Shown here piece by piece: positions 1 to 9,017 of a DNA stretch of 64,000 nucleotides. The notes beneath the pieces are model-generated. The model was not told the DNA's origin and did not search any database. It saw nothing but the letters and a program-made list of their open reading frames with translations. The stretch's first letter is position 1; each line of letters opens with the position of its first letter. The position numbers were made by a program, and so were the translations under genes. The DNA lies in contig NZ_VHLH01000002.1 of the NCBI RefSeq assembly GCF_006516965.1, positions 62,001 to 126,000 on the forward strand, in the 5' to 3' direction. The DNA comes from Pararhizobium mangrovi. GTDB taxonomy: Bacteria > Pseudomonadota > Alphaproteobacteria > Rhizobiales > Rhizobiaceae.

Positions 1-748
1 ACATCGTCTCGCGGAAACTGGCGGGGATGATCTCGATGCCCTTCGACCGGATCCATTCGACGATGTCGTCCGGCGTCGTCTCGAGGCACACGGCCGCGCA
101 CGCCTCGTTCAGCATGCAGACCATCAGGTCGATATGGACGTAGAACTGGTCGATCGGAGCGAACTTGATTTCCCAGCCTTCCTGCTCGAACCACCGGGCG
201 ACCTGTCGCGCCGCGACTTCCTCGCTGCGATGGTCGGTGTAGCCGACGAGCGCCGTTTTTTCGGCGATGATGTTGAAGTCACCGCCCTCGAAATTGCCGG
301 CCGAAACCATGTCGTAGATCGGAATGCCGTGCTCGAGATAGAACCGAAGCGCTGCAGCGTATTCGCCGCGACGACGCGGGTTGGCGAGCTGGCAGATCAC
401 CGCACCGTACGGCGTGATGAAGGAGGAATCACGCGCGTAGATCTGATAGGGTGTCTGCTCGTCGATCGGTAGATAATGGCATGCCACTCCGGCGTCCTCG
501 TAGGCGCTCACCATCTCGCGATACTGGCGCATCGCGAGTTGCTTGTCGAAGGTAAGACCCTTTCGCATTGTATCGCGGACGAGAGACGACCACGCCGCGT
601 TCTCTTCACCCATCCAGTGAAAGCTTTCCGCCGGACCGAGGAGAACGTCCGTCAGGACGCCGACCTCCGAAGAAGGATGCCAGTCCTTCATGAGAGGTGT
701 TCCGCCGCCTTCGCGACGTGCCTGCAACGGGATGTTGGCTTCCGACAT
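1..748 (-). CDS. Amidinotransferase-superfamily enzyme (DDAH/arginine deiminase type), 3' end cut by the window
   Basis: The minus strand reads without interruption from an ATG at 748 to the left edge, giving 249 visible residues; the C-terminus lies outside. A GGAGGG ribosome site stands just upstream of the ATG. Visible family marks are YARDSSFITPYGAVI, the EGGDF loop and YVHIDLM, which carries the His of the catalytic centre; the active-site Cys expected near the C-terminus is not in the window. Known members hydrolyse or transfer the amidino group of arginine-like compounds (dimethylarginine, arginine, guanidino acids). It is the first gene beside the catabolic cluster that follows, so a role in removing a guanidino group from the same substrate is plausible, but that is inference. 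Confidence 0.82.
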   Translation of the reverse strand, partial: MSEANIPLQARREGGGTPLMKDWHPSSEVGVLTDVLLGPAESFHWMGEENAAWSSLVRDTMRKGLTFDKQLAMRQYREMVSAYEDAGVACHYLPIDEQTPYQIYARDSSFITPYGAVICQLANPRRRGEYAAALRFYLEHGIPIYDMVSAGNFEGGDFNIIAEKTALVGYTDHRSEEVAARQVARWFEQEGWEIKFAPIDQFYVHIDLMVCMLNEACAAVCLETTPDDIVEWIRSKGIEIIPASFRETM

Positions 749-885
749 CGCACCCTCCGGGGATCGTCGCCGACGCAAGATCAAAATCTGTGCATCCGCT
801 GGAGTGATCAGGAATTAGTCGGAATGGTAGGTGGCGTTTCGGGAATGCGCAATAAAATTGGCTTTGCGCCGATCGTGAAAGAAAT

Positions 886-1812
886 TCACCAGACGAGCGA
901 GGCATCCGCGTCGATGGCGATGCCATGCGCGGAAAGGCCGGCACGGAGCCATTCGACGAATGCGGCACAGATCGGGTCGTCGTCGAAGGCGTGCGGGGCG
1001 ACGACGTAATAGGCGCCCTGTGCTGCGATCGATGTCGGGAAGGGACGAACCAGGGTTCCCTTGGCGAGCGCGGTCGAGGCGATGAGATTGTCGCCGATGA
1101 CGACGCCCTGTCCGGCGATCGCTGCGGCCATCGCCAGATTGACGTCGGCGAATTCGATGCCGGTTCGCGCGGCGATCCCGGTGACCTTCGCGCTCGCCAG
1201 CCATCGCGGCCAGTCCTTCTGACCCTCGATATGCAGGAGCGGAAAGCGAGCGAGATCGCGCGGCTTGCGGAGCCCCTTCTGCAGCAGCATCGGACTGCAG
1301 ACCGGGGAGAATTGCAGGTCCGCGATCCGTTCGATCCACATGTCCGGCCAGTCTCCCTGACCGTAGGCGATGAAGATGTCGACGTTCGACTGCGTGACTT
1401 CGCCGAGCACGCGCGGCATTGCGATCTTCAGTTTTACGCGCGGGTGGGCCGCTATGAAGCTCGCGATGTTGGGGCAAAGCCAGTACGTCGCGAAACCCGG
1501 TGAACAGCTTATCGTCAGTGGACCGGAAAGGTCCGGGCCCGATACGCTTTCGCGCGCTCGCGTCAGGATGCGAAACGCGCTGCGGATCTCGCCGGCATAC
1601 CGTTCGCCCTCCGCCGTCAGCGCGATGCCGCGCTGCTTCTTCTCGACCAGCGCGATGCCGAGTTCGTCTTCGAGAAAACGGAGTTGGTGGCTGACCGCGC
1701 TGCTCGTGAGAAGAAGTTCTTCCGCCGCATGGCGAACGGAGCCGAGCCGCGCCACGGCCTCGAGCGCTCTCAGTGCTTTGATCGAGGGAAGACTGGGCAC
1801 CCCCGCCTCCAT
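886..1812 (-). CDS. LysR-family transcriptional regulator (GcvA-like)
   Basis: 308 residues. The N-terminal winged helix-turn-helix spans about residues 6-65 (LRALEAVARLGSVRHAAEEL, then SSAVSHQLRFLEDELG). The rest is a LysR substrate-binding domain, with features of the GcvA/AmpR group such as the DVNLAMAAAIAGQGVVIGD stretch. I chose ATG 1812 because the alignment of the HTH begins a few residues later; a frame-open extension to 1998 would overlap the divergent amidohydrolase gene. The gene is divergent from the M20 amidohydrolase with 89 bp between them, the usual arrangement for a LysR activator and its target. The inducer is unknown. Confidence 0.9.
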   Translation of the reverse strand: MEAGVPSLPSIKALRALEAVARLGSVRHAAEELLLTSSAVSHQLRFLEDELGIALVEKKQRGIALTAEGERYAGEIRSAFRILTRARESVSGPDLSGPLTISCSPGFATYWLCPNIASFIAAHPRVKLKIAMPRVLGEVTQSNVDIFIAYGQGDWPDMWIERIADLQFSPVCSPMLLQKGLRKPRDLARFPLLHIEGQKDWPRWLASAKVTGIAARTGIEFADVNLAMAAAIAGQGVVIGDNLIASTALAKGTLVRPFPTSIAAQGAYYVVAPHAFDDDPICAAFVEWLRAGLSAHGIAIDADASLVW

Positions 1813-1815
1813 ACG

Positions 1816-1870
1816 TGAATTTTGTTCCGTCCCGGATGGAAGAGAACTCACTTTAACGGAATTGATTTCA
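1816..1870. promoter_or_regulatory. Imperfect inverted repeat between LysR gene and amidohydrolase
   Basis: TGAATTTTGTTCCGT (1816-1830) faces ACGGAATTGATTTCA (1856-1870); the outer TGAA and the inner TTCCGT arms are complementary. It fills the 89-bp divergent gap, so it is a candidate LysR operator. No binding data; the match is imperfect in the middle of each arm. Confidence 0.4.
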
Positions 1871-1901
1871 TGCTTTGCTTGCACAGGCAAGGAGATGCCT
1901 G

Positions 1902-3470
1902 ATGACGGCAAAGGCGTTCGCACACGGCTGGATCGACGAAAACCGGCCTCGATGGTCGGAATGGAACCGAACCATCTGGGAGTTCGGGGAAACCGCATGG
2001 CGCGAGTATCGCTCGGCCGAATGGTATGCGCAGCAGCTTGAAACCGAAGGTTTCGAAGTGGAGCGCGGCAGCGGCAGCATGCCGACGGCCTTCAGCGCCA
2101 GGCGTACGCGGGGCAACGGTCCGACGATCGCGAGCTATGCCGAATACGACGGCGTGCCGGACAATTGCCAGGCAGCCGACACCGTCGAGCGGCCGCGCGA
2201 CGGCTTCTCGAAGCGAGCCGGCGGGCACACCGATCCCCATTCCGCGCTCGGCATCGCGACGTTCGTCGGCGTGCTGGCAGCTGCACGCGCCATGGAGCGA
2301 TACGATATCGCCGGCACGCTCGCCTATTTCGGAGAGCCGGCCGAAAAGACCCGCGGCTCCAAGCCGATCCATGCCGCAAAGGGATATTACGACCATCTCG
2401 ATGCCGCGATCAGTTTTCACCCCTTCTATATGCTTCCGCTTTGCAACACCGCCCGGTGGGATACGCATTGTGGTGCCGGCTATTCCTGGGTCTACCGCTT
2501 CATCTGCGACCGGCCGGAAACCTGGCCGGGGGCGGGGTCGGATTCACCCATCCCGGCCTCCCACGCAGCACCCCGCGCGCCCGGCGCCGGCGATGCGGTC
2601 GCGCAGATGTACCTGCAGGGCAAGGTCGTCCGCGACCATATCGTCGCGAGCGGCGTAAGCTGGTCCTTGAACGAGACCATCCTGACGAGCGGGCAGGCGA
2701 CGGCCGACAATCTTCCTTCGCCGGAGGGCGAGATCCTGTACATGGCGCGTATGCCGACCGTCGAGATGGCGCACCACCTCGTCGCGTCGCTCGATCGTAT
2801 CGCCGACGCCGTCGCAGCCATGACCCATTGCCGTTGGGAACGACAATGGGTCGCCAAATCGCGTGAAGGTCTCGCCAACCACGCGATGGCGGCTCTTGCC
2901 TACGAGAACCTCGTGGCTGCCGGCCCACCGGTCTTCGGGGCCGAAGCCGTTGCGCGGGCGAACGAGATGCGCGAGGCGCTCGGCCGGGCATCGATCGAAG
3001 CGCCGTTCCTGCCCGAGACCGAGCGGCTCGTCCCGCCGCAGGAGGCGGAAGCCGCTCTGCGCCGAATGCTCCCCGAAACGCAGCGCCATTTCACGTCCGA
3101 CGACTATACGGAATATTGCTGGCACTGCCCGACGGCCCGGTTCTACGTTGGACGACCGGCGCTGGCGCCGAAGCCCGGCGAAGGGCCCAACCCGGCGTGG
3201 GTTATGAACGCACTCGGCGGCATCTCCGCATGTATCGATCCGATGATCGCAAGCGCTGCGAAGACGGTGGCCGGAACGATCCTCGATCTTTTCGGCAAGC
3301 CCGAAGTGCTGGCCGAGGCGACGGCGGAGTTCAATGCGCGAACGGGTGGCGGTATCGGCGGCACGCGGTGGCTCGCACCGCAGTGCGACTACGCGCCGCC
3401 GATCGACCTCGGTTGGCCGGAATACGTGACGACGCCTCGCGGAATGGACTGGTCGATCCCATTGCGCTGA
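1902..3470 (+). CDS. M20-family amidohydrolase (AbgB-like metallopeptidase)
   Basis: 522 residues from ATG 1902, which has AAGGAG seven bases upstream. The protein resembles the AbgB/M20D branch, whose members split amides such as p-aminobenzoyl-glutamate or N-acyl amino acids with two divalent metals. Visible marks are SYAEYDGVPD (residues about 77-86), a metal-ligand stretch GGHTDPHSALGIATF, then GEPAEKTRGSKP and FTSDDYTEYCWHCPT towards the C-terminus, the last resembling the DVSWxxPT region of AbgB. No signal peptide, so cytoplasmic. It is divergent from the LysR gene and 89 bp upstream of a class II aldolase gene, probably co-transcribed. The substrate is not readable from sequence. Confidence 0.85.
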   Translation: MTAKAFAHGWIDENRPRWSEWNRTIWEFGETAWREYRSAEWYAQQLETEGFEVERGSGSMPTAFSARRTRGNGPTIASYAEYDGVPDNCQAADTVERPRDGFSKRAGGHTDPHSALGIATFVGVLAAARAMERYDIAGTLAYFGEPAEKTRGSKPIHAAKGYYDHLDAAISFHPFYMLPLCNTARWDTHCGAGYSWVYRFICDRPETWPGAGSDSPIPASHAAPRAPGAGDAVAQMYLQGKVVRDHIVASGVSWSLNETILTSGQATADNLPSPEGEILYMARMPTVEMAHHLVASLDRIADAVAAMTHCRWERQWVAKSREGLANHAMAALAYENLVAAGPPVFGAEAVARANEMREALGRASIEAPFLPETERLVPPQEAEAALRRMLPETQRHFTSDDYTEYCWHCPTARFYVGRPALAPKPGEGPNPAWVMNALGGISACIDPMIASAAKTVAGTILDLFGKPEVLAEATAEFNARTGGGIGGTRWLAPQCDYAPPIDLGWPEYVTTPRGMDWSIPLR

Positions 3471-3559
3471 ATCCCGCGTTCGGCCTACCGTCGGTCGTCC
3501 GGTTCGTCGGGGCCGGGAACCCGAACTCGAGAGATCGGACCTTACAGGAGAACGGATTG

Positions 3560-4330
3560 ATGACTGTCGATAGAACCCATAACCCGGAAATCGAACAGCC
3601 GCGCGAGCGGGTCGATCTCGCGGCGGCTTACCGGCTGGTCGCGCATTACGGGCTCGACGACGGGATCTTCACCCACATCTCGAGCCGCGCGCCCGAGGAC
3701 GAGGGCGAGCACGCGTTCCTGATCAATCCCTTCGGCCTGCGTTTCGACGAGGTTACGGCGAGCAACCTCGTTACGGTCGATCTCGACGGAAACATTCTCC
3801 GCGACACCTACGGCGCCGGCATCAACCAGGCCGGTTTCACGATCCATAGTGCCATCCACGCGGCCCGCCCGGATACGCGATGCGTGCTCCATACGCATAC
3901 GACAGCGGGCGTCGCCGTCTCGTCGCTGGAAGACGGCCTGCAGCCCTACAATCAATGGTCGCTGCAATTCTACGATCGCACCGCCTATCACGAATACGAA
4001 GGCATCGCGCTCGATCTCAGCGAGCGTGAACGTCTCGTCGCCGATCTCGGCGGTCTCGACGTGATGGTCCTGCGCAATCACGGCCTGCTGACCTGCGGGC
4101 GTTCCGTCGGCGAGGCCTTCGCGCTGATGAACAATCTCGAGCACAGCTGCCGTGCCCAACTCGCGATCATGGCATCGGGCGGCAGGGTGCATCCGGTCTC
4201 GCAGGAGATCGCCGAAAAGACCGCCCTGCAATACGAGGGCGACGATTTCGGTGACCGGGATACGTTCGACCCGGAATGGGAAGCCTTCAAGCGTCTTGCG
4301 CTCGCCCGATACCCGGACCTTGCTTCTTAA
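3560..4330 (+). CDS. Class II aldolase/adducin-family protein
   Basis: 256 residues; start ATG 3560 follows CAGGAG. The zinc-site motif HTHTTAGVAVSS (about residues 113-124) and a second conserved motif RNHGLLTCG (about 173-181) place it in the class II aldolase/adducin family, which includes fuculose-phosphate and ribulose-phosphate aldolases and many uncharacterised catabolic enzymes. It lies 89 bp after the amidohydrolase gene on the same strand. In this setting it may cleave or decarboxylate a carbon skeleton released by the amidohydrolase, which is inference. The substrate is unknown. Confidence 0.85.
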   Translation: MTVDRTHNPEIEQPRERVDLAAAYRLVAHYGLDDGIFTHISSRAPEDEGEHAFLINPFGLRFDEVTASNLVTVDLDGNILRDTYGAGINQAGFTIHSAIHAARPDTRCVLHTHTTAGVAVSSLEDGLQPYNQWSLQFYDRTAYHEYEGIALDLSERERLVADLGGLDVMVLRNHGLLTCGRSVGEAFALMNNLEHSCRAQLAIMASGGRVHPVSQEIAEKTALQYEGDDFGDRDTFDPEWEAFKRLALARYPDLAS

Positions 4331-4376
4331 GCCGGCCAAGCACGCCGGTTTGCAAAGGATTCCGGCATGACGCGCG

Positions 4377-4547
4377 TCACCCTTTCGTGCTCGCGCATAG
4401 AAGTATTGCCCCGGCGTCATTGACGAGAATTTCAAGCCGCGTGGCGATCGCCGCCCCGATCCAGCGGCGGGAAGAGCCGGTAACGAGGGCGATCTTGGTG
4501 GAATGGGCCGGGTAATGATGCGTAATGTCCCCGCCCGGTGGAGTCAT
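4377..4547 (-). pseudogene. Internally deleted short-chain dehydrogenase relic
   Basis: A 56-codon frame from ATG 4547 to TGA 4377 reads KIALVTGSSRRWIGAAIATRL and then directly EILVNDAGA. The first piece is the SDR cofactor-binding beta-alpha unit (TGxxxxIG) and the second is the NNAG strand motif, which in intact SDRs lies roughly 60-70 residues further on. The middle of the Rossmann fold and everything after NDAG are missing. It lies in the otherwise empty gap between the aldolase and the LuxR gene. Confidence 0.7.
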
Positions 4548-4588
4548 GTGCCGGGACGAAGCTCGCCGGGCGCCAAGGGCGCCCCTGT

Positions 4589-6985
4589 CTACAGCCAGTC
4601 GAGCGCTTTAGCCGATGCGACAGCCTGTTTCCGGCCGCGGCATCCAAGTTTGCGGTAGAGGTTCCCGAGATGATACTTCACGGTAGGCTCGCGGATGTCG
4701 AGCGAATGAGCGATGCGTTTGTTCGACAGGCCTTCGGCAATCAGACCGAGAAGTTGAACCTCGCGCGGCGAAAGACCGGCCCTGATTGCACGCGCGACCG
4801 GTGTGTCGGCTTCGGCGTTGAAGATTTTGCGGCAAGCCCGGAATTCGGCGAGGCTTTCGATCGGCCCAGTCAGGCGTCGATCGTTCAGGAGCGCACCCGT
4901 AAACGGCTTTTCTTCGATCAGCACGCCGTAGCAGCCGAGACGGTGGATCGAGGTGAGGGCGGCAGTCAAGCTGACACGCGCGCTGCCCGTATCGCGCAGA
5001 CGGCGATGAAGAAAAGCAAGCCAAAGCTGCAGGACCGCGCGATCTCGATGCATCACGACCGGGCACGCCATCAACGTCGTGATCTGATGGACGAGATAGC
5101 TGCGCTGATGGGCGCCGTGGATGGCGTCGCGCAACCACACCATCGCGTAGGCGACCTCATCGCGACCGCTGAGATGGGCGAGGTCTTCGACGGCCGCTTC
5201 GACCCATGTCCGCCCGATCGTCAGACGTAGTGCCTGCAACACCTCGACCGCGTCGTTCCATCGGTTGGCGTTTTGGAGAAGGCGCGCCATGCGGATCTCC
5301 ATGAAGGGGCGGAATCGATGTGTGGCGAGAAGATGGATCCAGAAGCCGTCGAGGCAGCCGGGCCGTATCATGATCGGGTAATGTGCCGCAAAGGCTTCGC
5401 AGGCGTAGTGCAGCGCGCATTGCATCATGCTCGGCCAGATTTCGCCCGCGGCGAAATTGTCGAATTCACACTCAAGGAACTCGATGAAGGGTCGGCGATC
5501 GCCGGCTTCGTAGGCAAGGCAGGCGAGCGCAAAAGCGAGCATGCGGTGTTCCGATGGCGCGTCGTGGGGAAAACGCTCGAGGGCAGCTGCCGCGTCCCGG
5601 CAAGCGCGTTGGGCATGGATCGCATCTCCGGAAAGAAGCCGCAGCACGACGCGGTGGAAGTGGATGAAGAACTCGAGCACGGGCCGCTCGCCGATCCGCT
5701 CCAGATGGATCAGCGCTCGGGCGGCCGCACCTTCGGCTTCGCGCATGTGCCGTCGCCTGATCTCGAATTCGAGCAGCGCGTTGTAATAGGCCGCCCATTT
5801 GGCGTCGTCCCCCACCGGATAGTCGGCCATGAAGCCGGCGAGGCGCGATAGCATCGTGTCGCCGGGCGGGAAGTCCTCGCAGATCATCATGTTGAGGCGG
5901 AAGGTGCGCGCTTCGAAGGAATAGCGCGAGCCGACCGCCAGCGCGCGTAGCGGATCGAGAAAGTCGGTGCCGAGGTGGCTCCCCATGAGCGCGCGCGTAC
6001 GCGCCAGTTCGCCACGCTTCAGTAGCGCCTTGCCGACGCACAGGAGCACCGTCTCGTTCGATGCGACGATCTGTGGTGGAAAGCGCATGACGGTGCGCTG
6101 AAAGGCCTGCGAGCTCGATTGGTAGATAAGTTCGCGTCCCTCCGCCCGCTCCAATATCCGAGCGGCCGGCTCGCTTAGACCGTGATCGAGGAGCATATCC
6201 ATGGCCGGTAGCGCCCGACCATTCTCGACGAGGGTGTTGGCGATTTCGACCAGTTCCTCACCCGTGCAGCGACGTGCCGTCTCTTCGTCGAGCGCCGACC
6301 GCAGGGCTTCGCACAACAACGGGAAGCTCTTGGGCGAGGCGACGAAGGCGGGAGGCAGCAGGCATGCGGCGATATCACGATGCCGATCGGGCGCGTCCAA
6401 CCAAAGCGACAGTCCGGTCACCGTAGCAGCAGACTGGGCGGTGAGCAGGGTCTCACGGAAATAGGCCGCCAGATGCCCTGCGGCGTTCGGTTCGAAGGCG
6501 CATCGCAGAAAGGAGGGCCAGCACGCGAAGTCCTGGAGCAGATGCCGTGCCGTGTCGTCGGGCAGCGCGCCAAGATCGTCGGCGTCGAAGGCGAGATCGG
6601 TGGGACCGAGCCGGATCTCGCCGTCTTGCATGCGCAGTCTCGCCATACCTTCGATGCGTTGATCCGGACGAAGTGCCACGAAAATACGCTCGGCCGCGCC
6701 CGCCACGTCCGCATCGAAGGCCACGAGATCGCGCTCGTGCGGCACGTCCAGAAAGATCAGACGCTCCGCAACTGCCGGCGGTGCGGTGCGGACCGGAACG
6801 CCATGGCGCGCGGCAAGCGTGCGAAGCAGTCGAGACTTTCCGGCGCCTACCGGGCCGACGATGAGGCGAAGCCGTGGACCGGGCGCTTCGAGTTGGCCGA
6901 TGAGAGATCGACGGGGAAGGTCCGGGATGGCTGCGATGAGATCGTCTCGGACCGGAGAGCCCTGCATGCGCATGGGTCGGCTCAT
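4589..6985 (-). CDS. Large LuxR-family regulator with N-terminal P-loop domain (MalT-like architecture)
   Basis: 798 residues from ATG 6985; a GTG-initiated extension to 7108 is open but would cover the divergent promoter. An ATPase domain starts with Walker A GPVGAGKS near residue 42 and has a MalT-like LxxDDLGAL stretch near 130. A long helical, TPR-like sensor region follows, and the C-terminus is a LuxR HTH (LSPREVQLLGLIAEGLSNKRI, then EPTVKYHLGNLYRKLG). This layout is that of signal-transduction ATPase activators such as MalT. It is divergent from the ABC importer operon and is the obvious candidate to activate it, perhaps on binding the imported compound; that is inference. Confidence 0.85.
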   Translation of the reverse strand: MSRPMRMQGSPVRDDLIAAIPDLPRRSLIGQLEAPGPRLRLIVGPVGAGKSRLLRTLAARHGVPVRTAPPAVAERLIFLDVPHERDLVAFDADVAGAAERIFVALRPDQRIEGMARLRMQDGEIRLGPTDLAFDADDLGALPDDTARHLLQDFACWPSFLRCAFEPNAAGHLAAYFRETLLTAQSAATVTGLSLWLDAPDRHRDIAACLLPPAFVASPKSFPLLCEALRSALDEETARRCTGEELVEIANTLVENGRALPAMDMLLDHGLSEPAARILERAEGRELIYQSSSQAFQRTVMRFPPQIVASNETVLLCVGKALLKRGELARTRALMGSHLGTDFLDPLRALAVGSRYSFEARTFRLNMMICEDFPPGDTMLSRLAGFMADYPVGDDAKWAAYYNALLEFEIRRRHMREAEGAAARALIHLERIGERPVLEFFIHFHRVVLRLLSGDAIHAQRACRDAAAALERFPHDAPSEHRMLAFALACLAYEAGDRRPFIEFLECEFDNFAAGEIWPSMMQCALHYACEAFAAHYPIMIRPGCLDGFWIHLLATHRFRPFMEIRMARLLQNANRWNDAVEVLQALRLTIGRTWVEAAVEDLAHLSGRDEVAYAMVWLRDAIHGAHQRSYLVHQITTLMACPVVMHRDRAVLQLWLAFLHRRLRDTGSARVSLTAALTSIHRLGCYGVLIEEKPFTGALLNDRRLTGPIESLAEFRACRKIFNAEADTPVARAIRAGLSPREVQLLGLIAEGLSNKRIAHSLDIREPTVKYHLGNLYRKLGCRGRKQAVASAKALDWL

Positions 6986-6990
6986 AGAGC

Positions 6991-7020
6991 ACCCATACCT
7001 TTCTGTCAAAAACCCATACC
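6991..7020. promoter_or_regulatory. Two direct repeats ACCCATACC, 21 bp apart
   Basis: Identical 9-mers at 6991-6999 and 7012-7020 are spaced 21 bp start to start, two helical turns, in the 117-bp gap between the LuxR-type regulator and the ABC permease. Direct repeats in phase are typical sites for MalT-type activators. On the minus strand the sites read GGTATGGGT and lie immediately before the regulator start. Candidate operator only. Confidence 0.45.
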
Positions 7021-7102
7021 AATGGCGGCTTGTCGCTCTTTCAGGATCGGGGCACGCTCCTCCCACGGAACGGTTGTGTTCATTCGTCTGAAGAGCGCGC
7101 TC

Positions 7103-8131
7103 ATGCACGATCAGCCGACTACGGCCATTTTCTACAGGCTTGGCAGCTTCGCGCTCGTCATGCTCGGGTTGGCAGTCACCATTTTCGTTCTGGCTCGTGT
7201 CGTACCGGGCGATCCGGCGCGGCTCGCGCTCGGGCCAGCGGCGACGGCCGAGCAGGTGAACGCGCTACGCCACGAGATGGGGCTCGATCAGCCGCTCGTC
7301 GTTCAGTTCTTCTCCTATGTCGGGCGCGCGATCAGAGGGGATTTCGGCTACTCTCTCGTCTCGCAGCGGCCGGTCATCGTCGACCTGAAGGAGACGGTTC
7401 CCGCAACGCTCGAACTCGTGATTACCTCCGTCGTCTTCATGTTCATCGTTGCCGTGCCGCTCGGCGTGGTCACAGCGCGCTATCGCGGCCGCTGGATCGA
7501 TCTGGTCGGACGCATTCTTTCCCTGACGGGCGTGACGATCCCGAGCTTCCTCTTCGCCATCACGTTGCAACTCGTCTTCGCGCGCCTCTTTCCCTCGTTC
7601 CCGATCCTCGGACGGCTCGACCACGGTCTCGGGTTCTCGAGCGGTCCGACCGGCTTTCTGCTGATCGATGGAACGCTTGCCGGCCGCTTCGACGTCGTAG
7701 CCGACGCGCTGAAACATCTAGCGCTGCCGGCGTTTGCGCTGGCGATGGCCGGCATTGGCCAGATCACGCGCATCACACGCTCGGCGATGCTCGAAAACCA
7801 GCGCAAGGACCATGTCTTGACGTTGCGCTCCTTCGGCGTGCCGGAGCGGGTCATCGTCTTTCGCTACCTTCTGAAGCTGTCGGCGATCGCGCCTCTGACG
7901 ATCATGGGGCTCGAATTCGCCTCGCTGATCGGCAACGCCTTCGTCGTCGAGATGATCTTCTCGTGGGGCGGCTTCGCCTCTTACGGGTTGAACGCGATCC
8001 TTCAGAAAGACCTGAACGCGGTCATCGCCGTCGTCCTGGTGTCGGGGCTCTTCTTCGTCGCCGCGAACCTTGTGGTCGATATCCTCATCACGTTGATCGA
8101 TCCGCGGCTTCGCCATCGGGGGAGCCGCTGA
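7103..8131 (+). CDS. ABC transporter permease, DppB type
   Basis: 342 residues. It is an integral membrane subunit of a peptide/nickel/opine-family importer: an N-terminal membrane helix followed by VVPGDPARLALG, five further helices, and the permease EAA-type loop around TRSAMLENQRKDHVLTLRSFG. The ATG at 7103 has only a weak ribosome site. Its stop overlaps the next gene by one base (TGATG), so the two permeases are translationally coupled. Together with the following genes it builds a complete importer whose binding protein is encoded 5 kb further on. Confidence 0.92.
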   Translation: MHDQPTTAIFYRLGSFALVMLGLAVTIFVLARVVPGDPARLALGPAATAEQVNALRHEMGLDQPLVVQFFSYVGRAIRGDFGYSLVSQRPVIVDLKETVPATLELVITSVVFMFIVAVPLGVVTARYRGRWIDLVGRILSLTGVTIPSFLFAITLQLVFARLFPSFPILGRLDHGLGFSSGPTGFLLIDGTLAGRFDVVADALKHLALPAFALAMAGIGQITRITRSAMLENQRKDHVLTLRSFGVPERVIVFRYLLKLSAIAPLTIMGLEFASLIGNAFVVEMIFSWGGFASYGLNAILQKDLNAVIAVVLVSGLFFVAANLVVDILITLIDPRLRHRGSR

Positions 8132-9012
8132 TGGCCGAGTTGCAGATGCTCGATCCCAACGAGCATGCGGTGAGCGGACGCTACCGGCTATGGTGGCGCT
8201 TCAGTCGCAATGCCTCCGCCGTCGCCGGCAGCGTAATCATCCTCTCGGTCGTGATCCTCGCGGTCTTCGCCCCGTGGCTGACCCCGCATCCAAAGGATGC
8301 CGGCATGGTCGTTGATTTCCTGCATCGGCATCAGCCGCCAAGCGCAGAGCACTGGTTCGGAACCGACAAGGTCGGCCGCGACATCTTCAGTCGCACGGTG
8401 TTCGGGTTGAGGATCTCGTTGCTGCTCGTCGTCGGCGTACTCGGCATATCCGTGCCGAGCGGCGCGGTACTCGGCCTGTGCGCGGGTTATTTCGGCGGCT
8501 GGACGGAACGCATCATCGGTGGCCTTACCAACATCATGCTGGCGATGCCGCCCCTCGTGATGGCGCTCGCTATCTCGAACCTTCTCGAGCCGAACCTCTT
8601 CAACGCCATGCTGTCGATCACCATCCTTTGGTGGACCTGGCATGCGCGGCTCGTCTACAACGTCTCGAAATCGATCGCGACGGAAGACTATGTCGAGGCC
8701 GCCCGGCTTTCGGGTGCCGGCCCGGCACATATTCTCTTCCGAGAGATCCTGCCGAACTGCGTGCCGGTAATCTCGGTCAAGACGACGCTCGACGCCGCCT
8801 TCGTGATCCTCTTCGGCGCGACGCTTTCATTTCTCGGCTTCGGCGTGCAGCCACCCACGCCCGATCTCGGCACGATGGTCGCCGATGCGCGGCAATACCT
8901 GCCCGAATACTGGTGGGAGGTCGTCTGTCCGGGGGCTGCAATCCTTTACGTGACACTCGGTTTCAACCTGCTCGGCGACGGGCTGCGCGACATGTTCGAC
9001 GTGGGGAGCTGA
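8131..9012 (+). CDS. ABC transporter permease, DppC type
   Basis: 293 residues. The N-terminal segment with one helix and WFGTDKVGRDIFSRTVFGLRIS is the standard start of DppC/OppC permeases. The EAA loop is at DYVEAARLSGAGPAHILFREILPN, and the C-terminus has LSFLGFGVQPPTPDLGTM. It overlaps the upstream permease by one base and is followed after 5 bases by the ATPase gene. It pairs with the DppB-type subunit in the inner membrane. Confidence 0.93.
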   Translation: MAELQMLDPNEHAVSGRYRLWWRFSRNASAVAGSVIILSVVILAVFAPWLTPHPKDAGMVVDFLHRHQPPSAEHWFGTDKVGRDIFSRTVFGLRISLLLVVGVLGISVPSGAVLGLCAGYFGGWTERIIGGLTNIMLAMPPLVMALAISNLLEPNLFNAMLSITILWWTWHARLVYNVSKSIATEDYVEAARLSGAGPAHILFREILPNCVPVISVKTTLDAAFVILFGATLSFLGFGVQPPTPDLGTMVADARQYLPEYWWEVVCPGAAILYVTLGFNLLGDGLRDMFDVGS

Positions 9013-9017
9013 CAAAG

